A stretch of DNA of 25,057 bases from JASLPR01 sp964496475 (GTDB lineage: Bacteria > Chloroflexota > UBA11872 > VXNJ01). Of this stretch, positions 16,987-25,057 are shown one piece after another (positions within the stretch are counted from its first letter, which is position 1; each line of letters starts with the position of its first letter). The stretch is taken from NCBI GenBank assembly GCA_964496475.1, contig CAZBZS010000034.1, forward strand, positions 1-25,057, in the 5' to 3' direction. The translations under genes and the position numbers were made by a program. The notes beneath the pieces were generated by a model, which had not been told where the DNA came from, did no database searches, and worked only from the letters and a program-made list of their open reading frames with translations.

Positions 16987-17463
16987 GTGAAGCGAAGGTC
17001 CAGGAAACGGTCCTTCGCTGAAATTGATCGAGGACCCCTCGGAGCGGCGGTTTTCACCGCCCGCAAACGCGCCGGTCTGACGCAGGCTCAACTTGCAGTC
17101 GCCATCGGTCGCGACCGGCCCTGGCTCAGCGATCTGGAAACTGCCAAACTCACTTTCATCACCGACGACGACGCCCACAATCTCGCCGCCCACCTGCCAC
17201 TCGATTCCGCCGAACTAGACTCCCTCCGCCGCGGCATCGGCAGTCGTCGCCGCCGCTCCATGCAGGCCGGCGCATGGTATCCCCCGGTCGGTTTTTGCCC
17301 CGAGTGCGGGCGTCCTCGCGAGCCCGGCGCACACTTCTGCGGTGGCTGCGGCGTTACCCTGTCCGATGTCGTCTGCGGAGCCTGCGGCCACCCCAACGCC
17401 TCCGGCTCCGCGTTCTGCACCCAGTGCGGCGGCCATCTCAGCCAGGTCTCTCACCGGCCTTAA
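16987..17463 (+). CDS. XRE-type helix-turn-helix protein with two C4 zinc ribbons
   Basis: A 158-aa protein. GTG 16987 is chosen over upstream in-frame starts because AGGAGG at 16973-16978 lies 8 bases before it. A basic N-terminus is followed by a Cro/CI-type HTH at about 19-72 (TARKRAGLTQAQLAVAIGRDRPWLSDLE). An Arg-rich linker (GIGSRRRRS) comes next, then two zinc ribbons with cysteines 104/107/118/121 and 130/133/144/147. It is probably a DNA-binding regulator; targets are unknown. Its stop shares the sequence TTAA (17460-17463) with the stop of the convergent glutaredoxin-like gene. Confidence 0.85.
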   Translation: MKRRSRKRSFAEIDRGPLGAAVFTARKRAGLTQAQLAVAIGRDRPWLSDLETAKLTFITDDDAHNLAAHLPLDSAELDSLRRGIGSRRRRSMQAGAWYPPVGFCPECGRPREPGAHFCGGCGVTLSDVVCGACGHPNASGSAFCTQCGGHLSQVSHRP

Positions 17464-17714
17464 AGTTCCAGCAGTGTCGCCAGCTCCGGGTGGGTTTCCT
17501 CCAGGAAAACGTGCCGCTTTCCACCCTGCTCCACCACTATCACCGGCACTTCCATCTGGCCCGAAATCTCCACAACTTCCCGTCGCTCCCATTGCGCGTC
17601 AGGCACCTGCACCCATTGATAAGGCAACCCGTTCGCTTCCAGCCAGCTCCGCGCTCGCCTGACCCACGGGCACCAATTGACCCCATAAACAGTTATCGCT
17701 GCTTTGTCATCCAC
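17460..17714 (-). CDS. Glutaredoxin-like protein, CPWV active site
   Basis: An 84-aa thioredoxin-fold protein, last gene of the trx-repressor-grx operon. The glutaredoxin N-terminal strand (ITVYGVNWCPWV) carries Cys15 but has Val18 in place of the second cysteine, so it would act by a monothiol mechanism. The cis-proline loop EVPVIVV (P57) is present. The CPW context recalls mycoredoxins (CPWC). The GTG start at 17714 overlaps the end of the repressor gene by 8 bases, indicating translational coupling. It may resolve persulfides or mixed disulfides; this is inferred from context. Confidence 0.82.
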   Translation of the reverse strand: MDDKAAITVYGVNWCPWVRRARSWLEANGLPYQWVQVPDAQWERREVVEISGQMEVPVIVVEQGGKRHVFLEETHPELATLLEL

Positions 17715-17979
17715 GCGTCCCCGCGCTCCTCGTCACCATGGAAAGCAGACTCGTCATCCGCTCCGCCGCCTGATCCGGCGGCAGGCCACGCACGCAGTCC
17801 CGGATGTTAGAGCTCAAATGCATCTCGACCATCTGGTCCAGCGCCGCTCGCACCGCCAGCATCTGCGTCACCACCTCTTCGCACTGTCGCGAGTCGGCGA
17901 TCATCCGCTGAATGCCACGCAGTTGCCCTTCAGCCCGCTTCAGGCGCGCCAGCAGATCCTTATCCACCACGCCCGTCAC
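17707..17979 (-). CDS. CsoR/CstR-family (DUF156) sensor repressor, probably persulfide-type
   Basis: A 90-aa all-helical repressor of the CsoR/RcnR/FrmR/CstR family, recognised by LLARLKRAEGQLRGIQRMI, QCEEVVTQMLAVRAAL and the helix ending NIRDCV. Aligned by spacing with copper CsoR, Cys33 and Cys62 fill the two Cys positions 29 residues apart. The intervening His ligand (four residues before the second Cys) is Asn58. As I recall, CstR, the Staphylococcus per/polysulfide sensor, also has Asn there, so disulfide/persulfide sensing is more likely than Cu(I). The GTG start overlaps the thioredoxin stop (GTGA). A family-type operator lies upstream of the operon, so it probably represses its own transcription. 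Confidence 0.88.
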   Translation of the reverse strand: MTGVVDKDLLARLKRAEGQLRGIQRMIADSRQCEEVVTQMLAVRAALDQMVEMHLSSNIRDCVRGLPPDQAAERMTSLLSMVTRSAGTRG

Positions 17980-18368
17980 CGTTTCGGTCCCGTCGCGCCA
18001 GCATCGAAATCGCCGCCGCTCTCTACCTCGACCTTCGCCGCCGCCGAAACCGCCGCGTCCATCCGACCGCGCAAAACATCCTCCGGCGCGAACCCGACGA
18101 TCCGGTCAATCTCCGCACCGCCGCTGAACACCAGCAGCGTCGGGATGCCACGAATTCCGTACTGGCCGGCTGACCTCTGATTGGTGTCCACATCCATCTT
18201 CGCGAACGTCAATTTGCCCTCGTATTCGTCGGCCAGCTTCTCAAACACCGGCGCCATCATCTTGCAGGGCCCGCACCATTCCGCCCAGAAGTCAACGACC
18301 ACCGGCACGTCCGATCCGAGCACCTTGCTCTCGAACTCTGAATCCTCCACCGCTATCGGCTTCGCCAT
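17976..18368 (-). CDS. trxA: Thioredoxin
   Basis: A 130-aa thioredoxin, first gene of the operon. The redox centre WCGPC has Cys32 and Cys35, and the cis-proline is P76 in RGIPTLLVF. The core ends near residue 107, and about 20 extra residues (GGDFDAGATGPKR end) follow without similarity that I recognise. ATG start at 18366-18368. It lies directly downstream of the ATACCCC-N3-GGGGTAT operator. It is linked by a 4-base overlap to a CstR-like repressor, so its expression is probably induced by the sulfur or thiol stress the repressor senses. Confidence 0.93.
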   Translation of the reverse strand: MAKPIAVEDSEFESKVLGSDVPVVVDFWAEWCGPCKMMAPVFEKLADEYEGKLTFAKMDVDTNQRSAGQYGIRGIPTLLVFSGGAEIDRIVGFAPEDVLRGRMDAAVSAAAKVEVESGGDFDAGATGPKR

Positions 18369-18406
18369 CGCTTTCAGCCCTTACTACTTATTTTCCGACG
18401 CCCCCT

Positions 18407-18438
18407 ATTGTACATACCCCCCCGGGGTATTCAGTCAG
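18407..18438 (-). promoter_or_regulatory. Promoter of the trx-cstR-grx operon
   Basis: On the minus strand a -10 box TACAAT lies at 18412-18407. The best -35 candidate is CTGACT at 18438-18433, with a long 20-base spacer. The palindromic operator occupies this spacer, so repressor binding would block RNA polymerase directly. The -35 is weak. Confidence 0.45.
18414..18430. promoter_or_regulatory. CsoR/CstR-type operator
   Basis: A perfect inverted repeat ATACCCC-CCC-GGGGTAT, 46 bases upstream of the thioredoxin ATG. G/C tracts flanked by TA in this spacing are the known operator form of the CsoR/CstR repressor family. The only member of that family in the window is the second gene of the operon it precedes. 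Confidence 0.75.
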
Positions 18439-18489
18439 ATTGCTTACAGCACCTCCGAGCCCGTCAAAAGCCCTATCTGAACCTGCGGA

Positions 18490-18495
18490 TATAAT
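18490..18495 (+). promoter_or_regulatory. TATAAT box upstream of the small unknown gene
   Basis: A perfect -10 hexamer 32 bases before ATG 18528, without a recognisable -35. It is divergent from the trx operon promoter, 59 bases from the operator, so the repressor is unlikely to cover it. Confidence 0.35.
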
Positions 18496-18527
18496 CGCCC
18501 ACACATATCCCATCCCAGATCGCCGCA

Positions 18528-18773
18528 ATGACCACCGACACCAAAACCTCTGACGACCAGACCGTCTCCGCCTCCGCCGGCCCCATCCGCATCACCATCG
18601 AGGTCGAGCGTCCTTCAACCATCATCGCCGAGCTCGGTCCTCACGCCCGCGGCGCCGCCCGCGAGGCTCTCCTCACCCTCCGTGGCGCCCTCGACCTTGC
18701 CCTGCGCTTCCTCGACGACGATGACGGCGCAGGCCCACCTCCCGCCAGCCCCACCCGCATCAAGATCGAGTAG
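18528..18773 (+). CDS. Small acidic protein of unknown function
   Basis: An 81-aa protein that I do not recognise. A polar N-terminus leads to a short strand (PIRITIEVE). A likely amphipathic helix (ARGAAREALLTLRGALDLALRF) and an acidic DDDD turn follow. A Pro-rich link closes with RIKIE, echoing the first strand. There is no signal peptide, no metal motif and no visible ribosome-binding site. Third-codon C preference matches the neighbouring + strand genes, which supports real coding. It converges on leuS with only 9 bases between the stops. Confidence 0.6.
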   Translation: MTTDTKTSDDQTVSASAGPIRITIEVERPSTIIAELGPHARGAAREALLTLRGALDLALRFLDDDDGAGPPPASPTRIKIE

Positions 18774-18782
18774 CAGTCCCGA

Positions 18783-21467
18783 CTATCCCACCACGAAGTT
18801 CAGCAGCCGCCCGGGCACGAATATCACCCGGCGGATTGTTTTCCCCTCTGTATGCGTACGCACAGTGGGACTTTCCAGCGCCAGCGCCTTCGCCTCCTCT
18901 TCCTCGATGCCCGCATCCACCTCCAGCCGGTCCCTCACCCTCCCATTTACCTGCACCACCAGCGTCACCGTCTCGTCCACCGTCAGCGCCTCGTCATAGT
19001 CCGGCCACGGGGCCAGCACCACAGATTGCTCATGCCCCGTCCGCTCCCACAATTCTTCCGCTAGGTGCGGCGCCATCGGCGCCAGCAGCCGGATCAACTT
19101 CTCCAGCACCTCCCGCCCTTCACCCGTGTCCGCCAGCTCCGGCGACCAGATATCCAGCAGCGCGTTCACCGGCTCCATCAACCCGTTCGCGAGCATCGTG
19201 TTGAAGCGCAGCTCCTCCAAGTCTCCGGTACATTTCTTCACCGCCTTGTGGATGATCTTTCGCGCCAACCGCCGCGCCTCATCCAGCTGAGGTCGTTCCT
19301 GTCCCTCTGCCACCACCCGTCCGCCCACCACCAGGTCCCATGCGCGATTGTAAAATCGCAATATCCCGTTCATCCCGTTCTCATTCCACGGCAGCGTTCC
19401 GTCAATCGGCGCCATGAACAGCTCGTACCCGCGCAGGCAGTCCGCCCCGTAGATATCCACCATTTCATCCGGCGTCACCACATTGCCCATCGACTTAGAC
19501 ATCCTCCCGCTGCGGATACCCAGCCAGTCCTTCCCGTCCCCCTGCGCCCTCCCCGGTTTGATCTCGAACTCCGCCTTCGGCGAAGCGTGATACAACAACC
19601 TGGCGCCCGTCGCCGGCTCCTCATATACGTCCATGCCCTCTCCCCCTCGCGATGAGGCCCGCTCCTCAGTGACCGTCACCGTGGACGCATCCACCCAACC
19701 ATCCTGCGCCAGCATCGCCCCCTGATGGCGCAGCTTCGCGTACGGCTCCTTCCTGCTCACCATCCCCTCGTCGTACATCACCTTGTACCAAAACCGCGAA
19801 TACAGCAGATGCATCACCGTATGCTCCGCCCCACCGACATACAGATCGACCGGCATCCAGCGCTCCGCCGCCTCCCGCTCAAACGGTCCCTCGTCATAGT
19901 CCGGGGTGATGAACCGCAGGAAATACCACGACGAGCACGCGAACCCGCCCAGCGTGTCCGTCTCCCGTTTCGCCAGCTTGCCACAATCCGGGCACGTCGT
20001 GTTCACCCATTCCGTCGCTGCCTCCAGCGGCGATCCCCTCTCCGGCGACGGTCGAAAATCCGTCATCTCCGGCAACAGCACCGGCAACTCCCCATCCGGC
20101 ACCGCCACCTCCCCACAATCCTCGCAGTGCACTATCGGGATCGGGCAGCCCCAGTACCGCTGCCTTGAGATCAGCCAGTCTCGCAGCCGGTAGTTCACCG
20201 CCAGCTTGCCCAGTCCGCGCTTCTCCAAGTCCTCCACGATCCGCTTGAATCCCTCCTCCCCTTCCAGCCCGTCATATTCGCCCGAATTCACCAGCTTCCC
20301 GTCCCCCAGGTACGCCTCTTTCAGCTCCTCCCCGTCCCAGTCCGGCGGCGGGATCACCACCGGAATCGGCAGCCCGTATTTCCCCGCGAACTCAAAGTCC
20401 CGGTCGTCATGACCCGGCACCGCCATGATCGCTCCCGACCCGTAAGACATCAGCACGTAATCAGCGATCCAGACCGGAATGCGCTCGTCATTTACCGGAT
20501 TAACCGTGTACGCGCCGGTGAATACCCCCGTCTTTTCCCGTTCCGTCGAAGTCCGATCGATTTCCGACACCAGCGTCGCCGCCCGCACGTACTCCTCCAC
20601 CGCTTCTTTCCGGTCCGCCGTCATCATCTTCTCCACCAGCGGATGTTCCGGCGCCAGCACCATAAACGTCGCCCCGAACAACGTATCCGGCCGCGTCGTG
20701 AACACCGGCAACTCGTCGCCTCGTTCCGTCTTGAACACCACATCCGCCCCCTCGCTCCGCCCCACCCAGTTGATCTGCGCCCGGCGCGTCTGCTCCGGGT
20801 AATCCACCAGTTCCAGATCCTCAATCAACCGGTCCGCATAATCCGTGATCTTGAAAAACCACTGCTTCAGCGGTCGCTTGTGAATTCCCGAGTGCCCCCG
20901 CCAGTCCGTCCCGTCCGCCAGCACCTCCTCATCCGCCAGCGCCCCACACACATCGCACCACCACTGCCGCTTCTTCGCCCGGTACGCCAGCCCTCGCCGG
21001 TGCAGCAACAGGAAATACCATTGCGTCCAGCGGTAGTACTCCGGCATCGACGAGTCGATCTCCCGCTCCCAGTCATACCCGCAGCCCACCAGGCTCAATT
21101 GCCGCCGATAGTTCGCCGCGTATTCCCGGGTCGTCTCCGCCGGATGCCGTCCCTTGTCGATCGCGTCCTGCTCGGCCGGTAAGCCAAACGCATCCCATCC
21201 CATCGGGTGCAGCACCTCATAACCCTGCATCCGCTTGAACCGCGCCATCACGTCCACCGGGATGTAATTACGCAAATGCCCCACGCTCAGCCCACTCCCG
21301 GACGGGTACGGGAACATCACCAGGCAGTAGTACTTCGGCTTATCCGAGCGCGTGTCCGTCCGGTGAATGTCCGCCGCCTCCCAGCGTTCCTTCCACTTCG
21401 CCTCCACCGCCCGGACGTCATAACGGCTCGTCGCCGTCTGCCGCTCCGCCGATGCCTGCGTCGCCAT
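18783..21467 (-). CDS. leuS: Leucyl-tRNA synthetase
   Basis: Charges tRNA-Leu. 894 aa, of bacterial LeuRS type. The class I HIGH motif appears as SVGH (61-64) in FPYPSGSGLSVGHLRNY. The CP1 editing region contains TTRPDTLFGATFMVLAPEHPL. The second signature is RMSKS at 655-659, with Arg in place of the usual first Lys. About 65 residues before it (from QDGWVDAS) form the leucine-specific insertion seen in some LeuRS proteins. A Cys-rich module, WWCDVCG, lies near residue 170. ATG start with AGAGGA 3 bases upstream. The leader can form alternative base-paired structures over this site. A tRNA-Ala gene lies upstream on the same strand. Confidence 0.97.
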   Translation of the reverse strand: MATQASAERQTATSRYDVRAVEAKWKERWEAADIHRTDTRSDKPKYYCLVMFPYPSGSGLSVGHLRNYIPVDVMARFKRMQGYEVLHPMGWDAFGLPAEQDAIDKGRHPAETTREYAANYRRQLSLVGCGYDWEREIDSSMPEYYRWTQWYFLLLHRRGLAYRAKKRQWWCDVCGALADEEVLADGTDWRGHSGIHKRPLKQWFFKITDYADRLIEDLELVDYPEQTRRAQINWVGRSEGADVVFKTERGDELPVFTTRPDTLFGATFMVLAPEHPLVEKMMTADRKEAVEEYVRAATLVSEIDRTSTEREKTGVFTGAYTVNPVNDERIPVWIADYVLMSYGSGAIMAVPGHDDRDFEFAGKYGLPIPVVIPPPDWDGEELKEAYLGDGKLVNSGEYDGLEGEEGFKRIVEDLEKRGLGKLAVNYRLRDWLISRQRYWGCPIPIVHCEDCGEVAVPDGELPVLLPEMTDFRPSPERGSPLEAATEWVNTTCPDCGKLAKRETDTLGGFACSSWYFLRFITPDYDEGPFEREAAERWMPVDLYVGGAEHTVMHLLYSRFWYKVMYDEGMVSRKEPYAKLRHQGAMLAQDGWVDASTVTVTEERASSRGGEGMDVYEEPATGARLLYHASPKAEFEIKPGRAQGDGKDWLGIRSGRMSKSMGNVVTPDEMVDIYGADCLRGYELFMAPIDGTLPWNENGMNGILRFYNRAWDLVVGGRVVAEGQERPQLDEARRLARKIIHKAVKKCTGDLEELRFNTMLANGLMEPVNALLDIWSPELADTGEGREVLEKLIRLLAPMAPHLAEELWERTGHEQSVVLAPWPDYDEALTVDETVTLVVQVNGRVRDRLEVDAGIEEEEAKALALESPTVRTHTEGKTIRRVIFVPGRLLNFVVG

Positions 21468-21540
21468 GAATCCTCTAGCCTGCTAGATTTCGCCCACGCG
21501 CGCGCCGTGCCGCACGGGTGCCAACGGATTCTACGGCTAG
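21468..21540 (-). promoter_or_regulatory. leuS leader with interleaved inverted repeats
   Basis: On the leuS strand GAATCC (21531-21526) is complementary to GGATTC (21473-21468), which overlaps the ribosome-binding site. CTAGCC (21540-21535) is complementary to GGCTAG (21480-21475). The pairs are interleaved, so they either exclude each other or form a pseudoknot. A third option is local CTAG-CAGG-CTAG pairing at 21486-21475. This looks like a possible translational switch, but it is not a family I recognise. Confidence 0.35.
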
Positions 21541-21626
21541 ATACCGATTCTCGGGAAGATAACCCTTCCCGCCACCCCAGTGATCCCACCGCCAGTCCTC
21601 TGCCCACCACGGGAATGAGTCTGTTC

Positions 21627-21702
21627 TGGTGGAGCGAAAGGGACTCGAACCCTCGACCTCTACAATGCGAATGTAGCGCTCTTCCAGCTGAGCTATCGCC
21701 CC
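21627..21702 (-). tRNA. tRNA-Ala(CGC)
   Basis: A 76-base tRNA with encoded CCA. The acceptor stem is GGGGCGA/TCGCTCC with the G3-U70 pair that marks alanine. The anticodon arm is CTACA-TTCGCAT-TGTAG with anticodon CGC (reads GCG), and the T arm contains GGTTCGAGTCC. It lies between leuS and rpmA on the same strand, 12 bases from the rpmA stop. Confidence 0.97.
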
Positions 21703-21713
21703 GTCGGTGGTCG

Positions 21714-21974
21714 CTACCCGGCCTCCTCGCGGATATTCACGTAGCGTTTCTTCCCGCGTCTCAACTCGAACTTTACCTTCCCCGGCTTCAGCGCGAAAAG
21801 GGTAAAGTCCCGCCCCATCCCCACGTTCTCGCCGGCGAAAACCTTCGTCCCGCGCTGTCTCACCAAGATATTTCCGGCCAGCACTTCCTGGCCGTCAAAT
21901 CTCTTCACGCCCAGCATATTCGGATTGCTGTCGCGCCCGTTTCTCGACGCTCCCGTGTTTCTTTTCTTAGCCAT
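21714..21974 (-). CDS. rpmA: 50S ribosomal protein L27
   Basis: L27 lies near the peptidyl-transferase centre of the large subunit. 86 aa. The conserved stretches SRNGRDSNP, LGVKRF, AGNILVRQRGTK and GRDFTLFAL are present. The N-terminus is MAKKRNTG; I see no cleavable Firmicutes-type extension. An AGAAGG ribosome-binding site lies in the 12-base gap after rplU, so the two form the usual L21-L27 operon. The obgE gene often found next is absent here. Confidence 0.97.
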   Translation of the reverse strand: MAKKRNTGASRNGRDSNPNMLGVKRFDGQEVLAGNILVRQRGTKVFAGENVGMGRDFTLFALKPGKVKFELRRGKKRYVNIREEAG

Positions 21975-21986
21975 TTCGACCTTCTC

Positions 21987-22619
21987 TTACTTTCCCGCCG
22001 ACTTGGATTTCGCCTTAGCGCTGGCCTTCGACTTTGATTTTGCCTTGCTCTTCGCTTTCGGCTTGGCCGCCGCCGTGCTCTTGGCCTTCGCCTTTGGTGT
22101 CGCTGCCGACTTACTCCTGGCCTTCGCCTTTGGTTTCGCTGCCGACTTGCTCTTGGCCTTCGCTTTGGGCTTCGCCGCTGCCTTGCTTGCGGCCTTAGCC
22201 GCCGTCTTGGTCGCCGCCTTCCCCGCCGCCTTGCTCTTCGCTTTCGCCTTTGGCTTGGCCACCGCTTTGCTCGTGGCCGTCACTTCCGCCATAGTCATCC
22301 GCTTGCCGTCCGGCGATACCCCATCCACCCTCAGCACCGTCAATTCCCGCCGCTGACCGCTCCTCTTCCTATACCCCTTCTTCGCCTTGAACCGAAACAC
22401 CCGTACCTTCGGCCCCCGCTCGTGCCGCACCACCGTGCAGGCCACGTTCGCCCCATGGACCAAAGGAGTCCCCACCGTCACGTCATCCCCGTCGCTCACC
22501 AGCAGCACCTCATCCAGCACCACCGACGACGCCGGCTCCGCGGCCAATCTGTCTACTTTGAAGATCTCGCCCGGCGATATCTTGAATTGCCGGCCGCCGG
22601 TCCGAACCAGAGCGAACAT
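21987..22619 (-). CDS. rplU: 50S ribosomal protein L21 with long histone-H1-like tail
   Basis: Residues 1 to about 103 are a normal L21 (MFALVRTGGRQFKI, VGTPLV, KVRVFRFKAKKGYRKRSGQR). Usual L21 is about 100-105 aa; this one is 210. Residues about 115-210 are almost only Lys, Ala, Ser and Pro, arranged as AKPKAKAKSKSA-like units. They resemble the AKP repeats of histone H1 and bacterial H1-like proteins. The tail is continuous in frame up to the stop before rpmA. The ATG follows GGAG at a long spacing of about 11 bases. The tail could bind rRNA or DNA; this is inferred from charge only. Confidence 0.95.
   Translation of the reverse strand: MFALVRTGGRQFKISPGEIFKVDRLAAEPASSVVLDEVLLVSDGDDVTVGTPLVHGANVACTVVRHERGPKVRVFRFKAKKGYRKRSGQRRELTVLRVDGVSPDGKRMTMAEVTATSKAVAKPKAKAKSKAAGKAATKTAAKAASKAAAKPKAKAKSKSAAKPKAKARSKSAATPKAKAKSTAAAKPKAKSKAKSKSKASAKAKSKSAGK
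22066..22173 (-). repeat. Three 36-bp tandem repeats in the rplU tail
   Basis: Units at 22066-22101, 22102-22137 and 22138-22173 are near-identical. Each encodes 12 residues of the AKPKAKAKSKSA type. Sequence identity at the DNA level suggests recent duplication, and copy number may vary between strains. Confidence 0.8.
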
Positions 22620-22650
22620 TCGGGGGGTTTCTCCGCGAAAAACAGGGGCG

Positions 22651-22676
22651 CGAACCCGGTGTCACCGCTCGGTTCG
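22651..22676 (-). promoter_or_regulatory. Hairpin in the rplU leader
   Basis: On the rplU strand CGAACC pairs with GGTTCG (6 bp). A 3-base bulge, a 4-bp CGGT/ACCG stem and a GAC loop complete the hairpin. It lies between the proposed promoter and the rplU start and could be an autoregulatory L21 leader. A T run occurs only about 9 bases after it, so it is not a standard terminator. Confidence 0.45.
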
Positions 22677-22723
22677 GGTCCGCTTACACAAATAAGCTCG
22701 GGCCGGGGATGCCCAAGCAAGCG

Positions 22724-22752
22724 AATTTATCAGCTACCCACCCTGCGGTCAA
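22724..22752 (-). promoter_or_regulatory. Promoter of the rplU-rpmA operon
   Basis: On the minus strand TTGACC (22752-22747), a 17-base spacer and TAAATT (22729-22724). This predicts transcription from about 22717 and a leader of about 100 bases that contains the hairpin at 22651-22676. Confidence 0.55.
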
Positions 22753-22813
22753 CAAACCCCGCTCTTCCCACCAGGAGATCGTCTGGCCCCCCGCTCTATG
22801 CCGTTTCCCCACT

Positions 22814-24195
<1,382 letters not shown>

Positions 24196-24327
24196 GCTCT
24201 CCCGTGCACGTCCTTTCCTTCGGTACCGCAGTGCCAAATCCATCCTGTCGCCCGGCCCCGTGGTTGACGTCCGTCCGACCCGGCGCGACCATGCAACATA
24301 CCGTAGACCCGCATTCCGCCGAAGATG

Positions 24328-25057
<730 letters not shown>

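Noticed and set aside
17707..17979. Copper-responsive CsoR
   Set aside because: The His of the Cys-His-Cys copper site is Asn58, and no copper ATPase or chaperone gene is nearby.
21510..21531. Possible T-box (TGGCACC on the leuS strand) upstream of leuS
   Set aside because: The base that should pair with the tRNA-Leu discriminator (A) is C rather than T. The remaining conserved T-box core (ACCGCG) and a Stem I with a Leu specifier codon are not seen.

Overview
The window is a GC-rich bacterial contig end, most likely from Chloroflexota (Dehalococcoidia/SAR202-like). That placement is an inference from gene order, an ArsA-type ATPase with an HSP20-like tail, a secreted protein with FGYP/LQxW-type repeats, and frequent GTG/TTG starts; no rRNA is present to confirm it. 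The + strand is strongly C-rich over G throughout, in genes of both orientations, so the skew follows the DNA strand and not the genes. It does not change sign here, so I see no origin or terminus.

Positions 1-8045 hold a housekeeping run on the + strand: the 3' end of pnp, then dapB, asd and dapA (lysine/diaminopimelate synthesis), a family-4 uracil-DNA glycosylase with a C-terminal clamp-binding-like motif, ribonuclease J and an FtsK/SpoIIIE translocase. The order dapA - RNase J - FtsK recalls the Bacillus asd-dapG-dapA-rnjB-...-spoIIIE region. Ten Ns at 2480-2489 hide the first base of dapA.

Positions 8090-16851, still + strand, hold selD, which is itself a selenoprotein with an in-frame UGA and a SECIS-like hairpin. 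After it come a Tat-exported six-hairpin-glycosidase-like protein, an ArsA/GET3-type ATPase, a class-V aminotransferase fold enzyme, a membrane-anchored LysM protein, a D-2-hydroxyacid dehydrogenase broken by one frameshift, and an MFS transporter.

Positions 16987-18773 are the most interesting part. An XRE-type helix-turn-helix/double zinc-ribbon protein converges on a tightly overlapped minus-strand operon of thioredoxin, a CsoR/CstR-family repressor and a glutaredoxin-like protein. A perfect ATACCCC-N3-GGGGTAT operator lies upstream. The repressor keeps two cysteines but has Asn where copper sensors have His, which points to persulfide (CstR-like) rather than copper sensing. A small unknown gene is read divergently.

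Positions 18783-24195 are minus strand: leuS with a leader able to form alternative pairings, tRNA-Ala(CGC), rpmA, and rplU whose product has a long histone-H1-like Lys/Ala tail. Further upstream on that strand is a Tat-type solute-binding protein whose frame is broken by a 44-base C tract. Divergent from it is an NrtR-type Nudix regulator that runs into a C/T-only tract at the contig end. Both C tracts are probably library or assembly artefacts.
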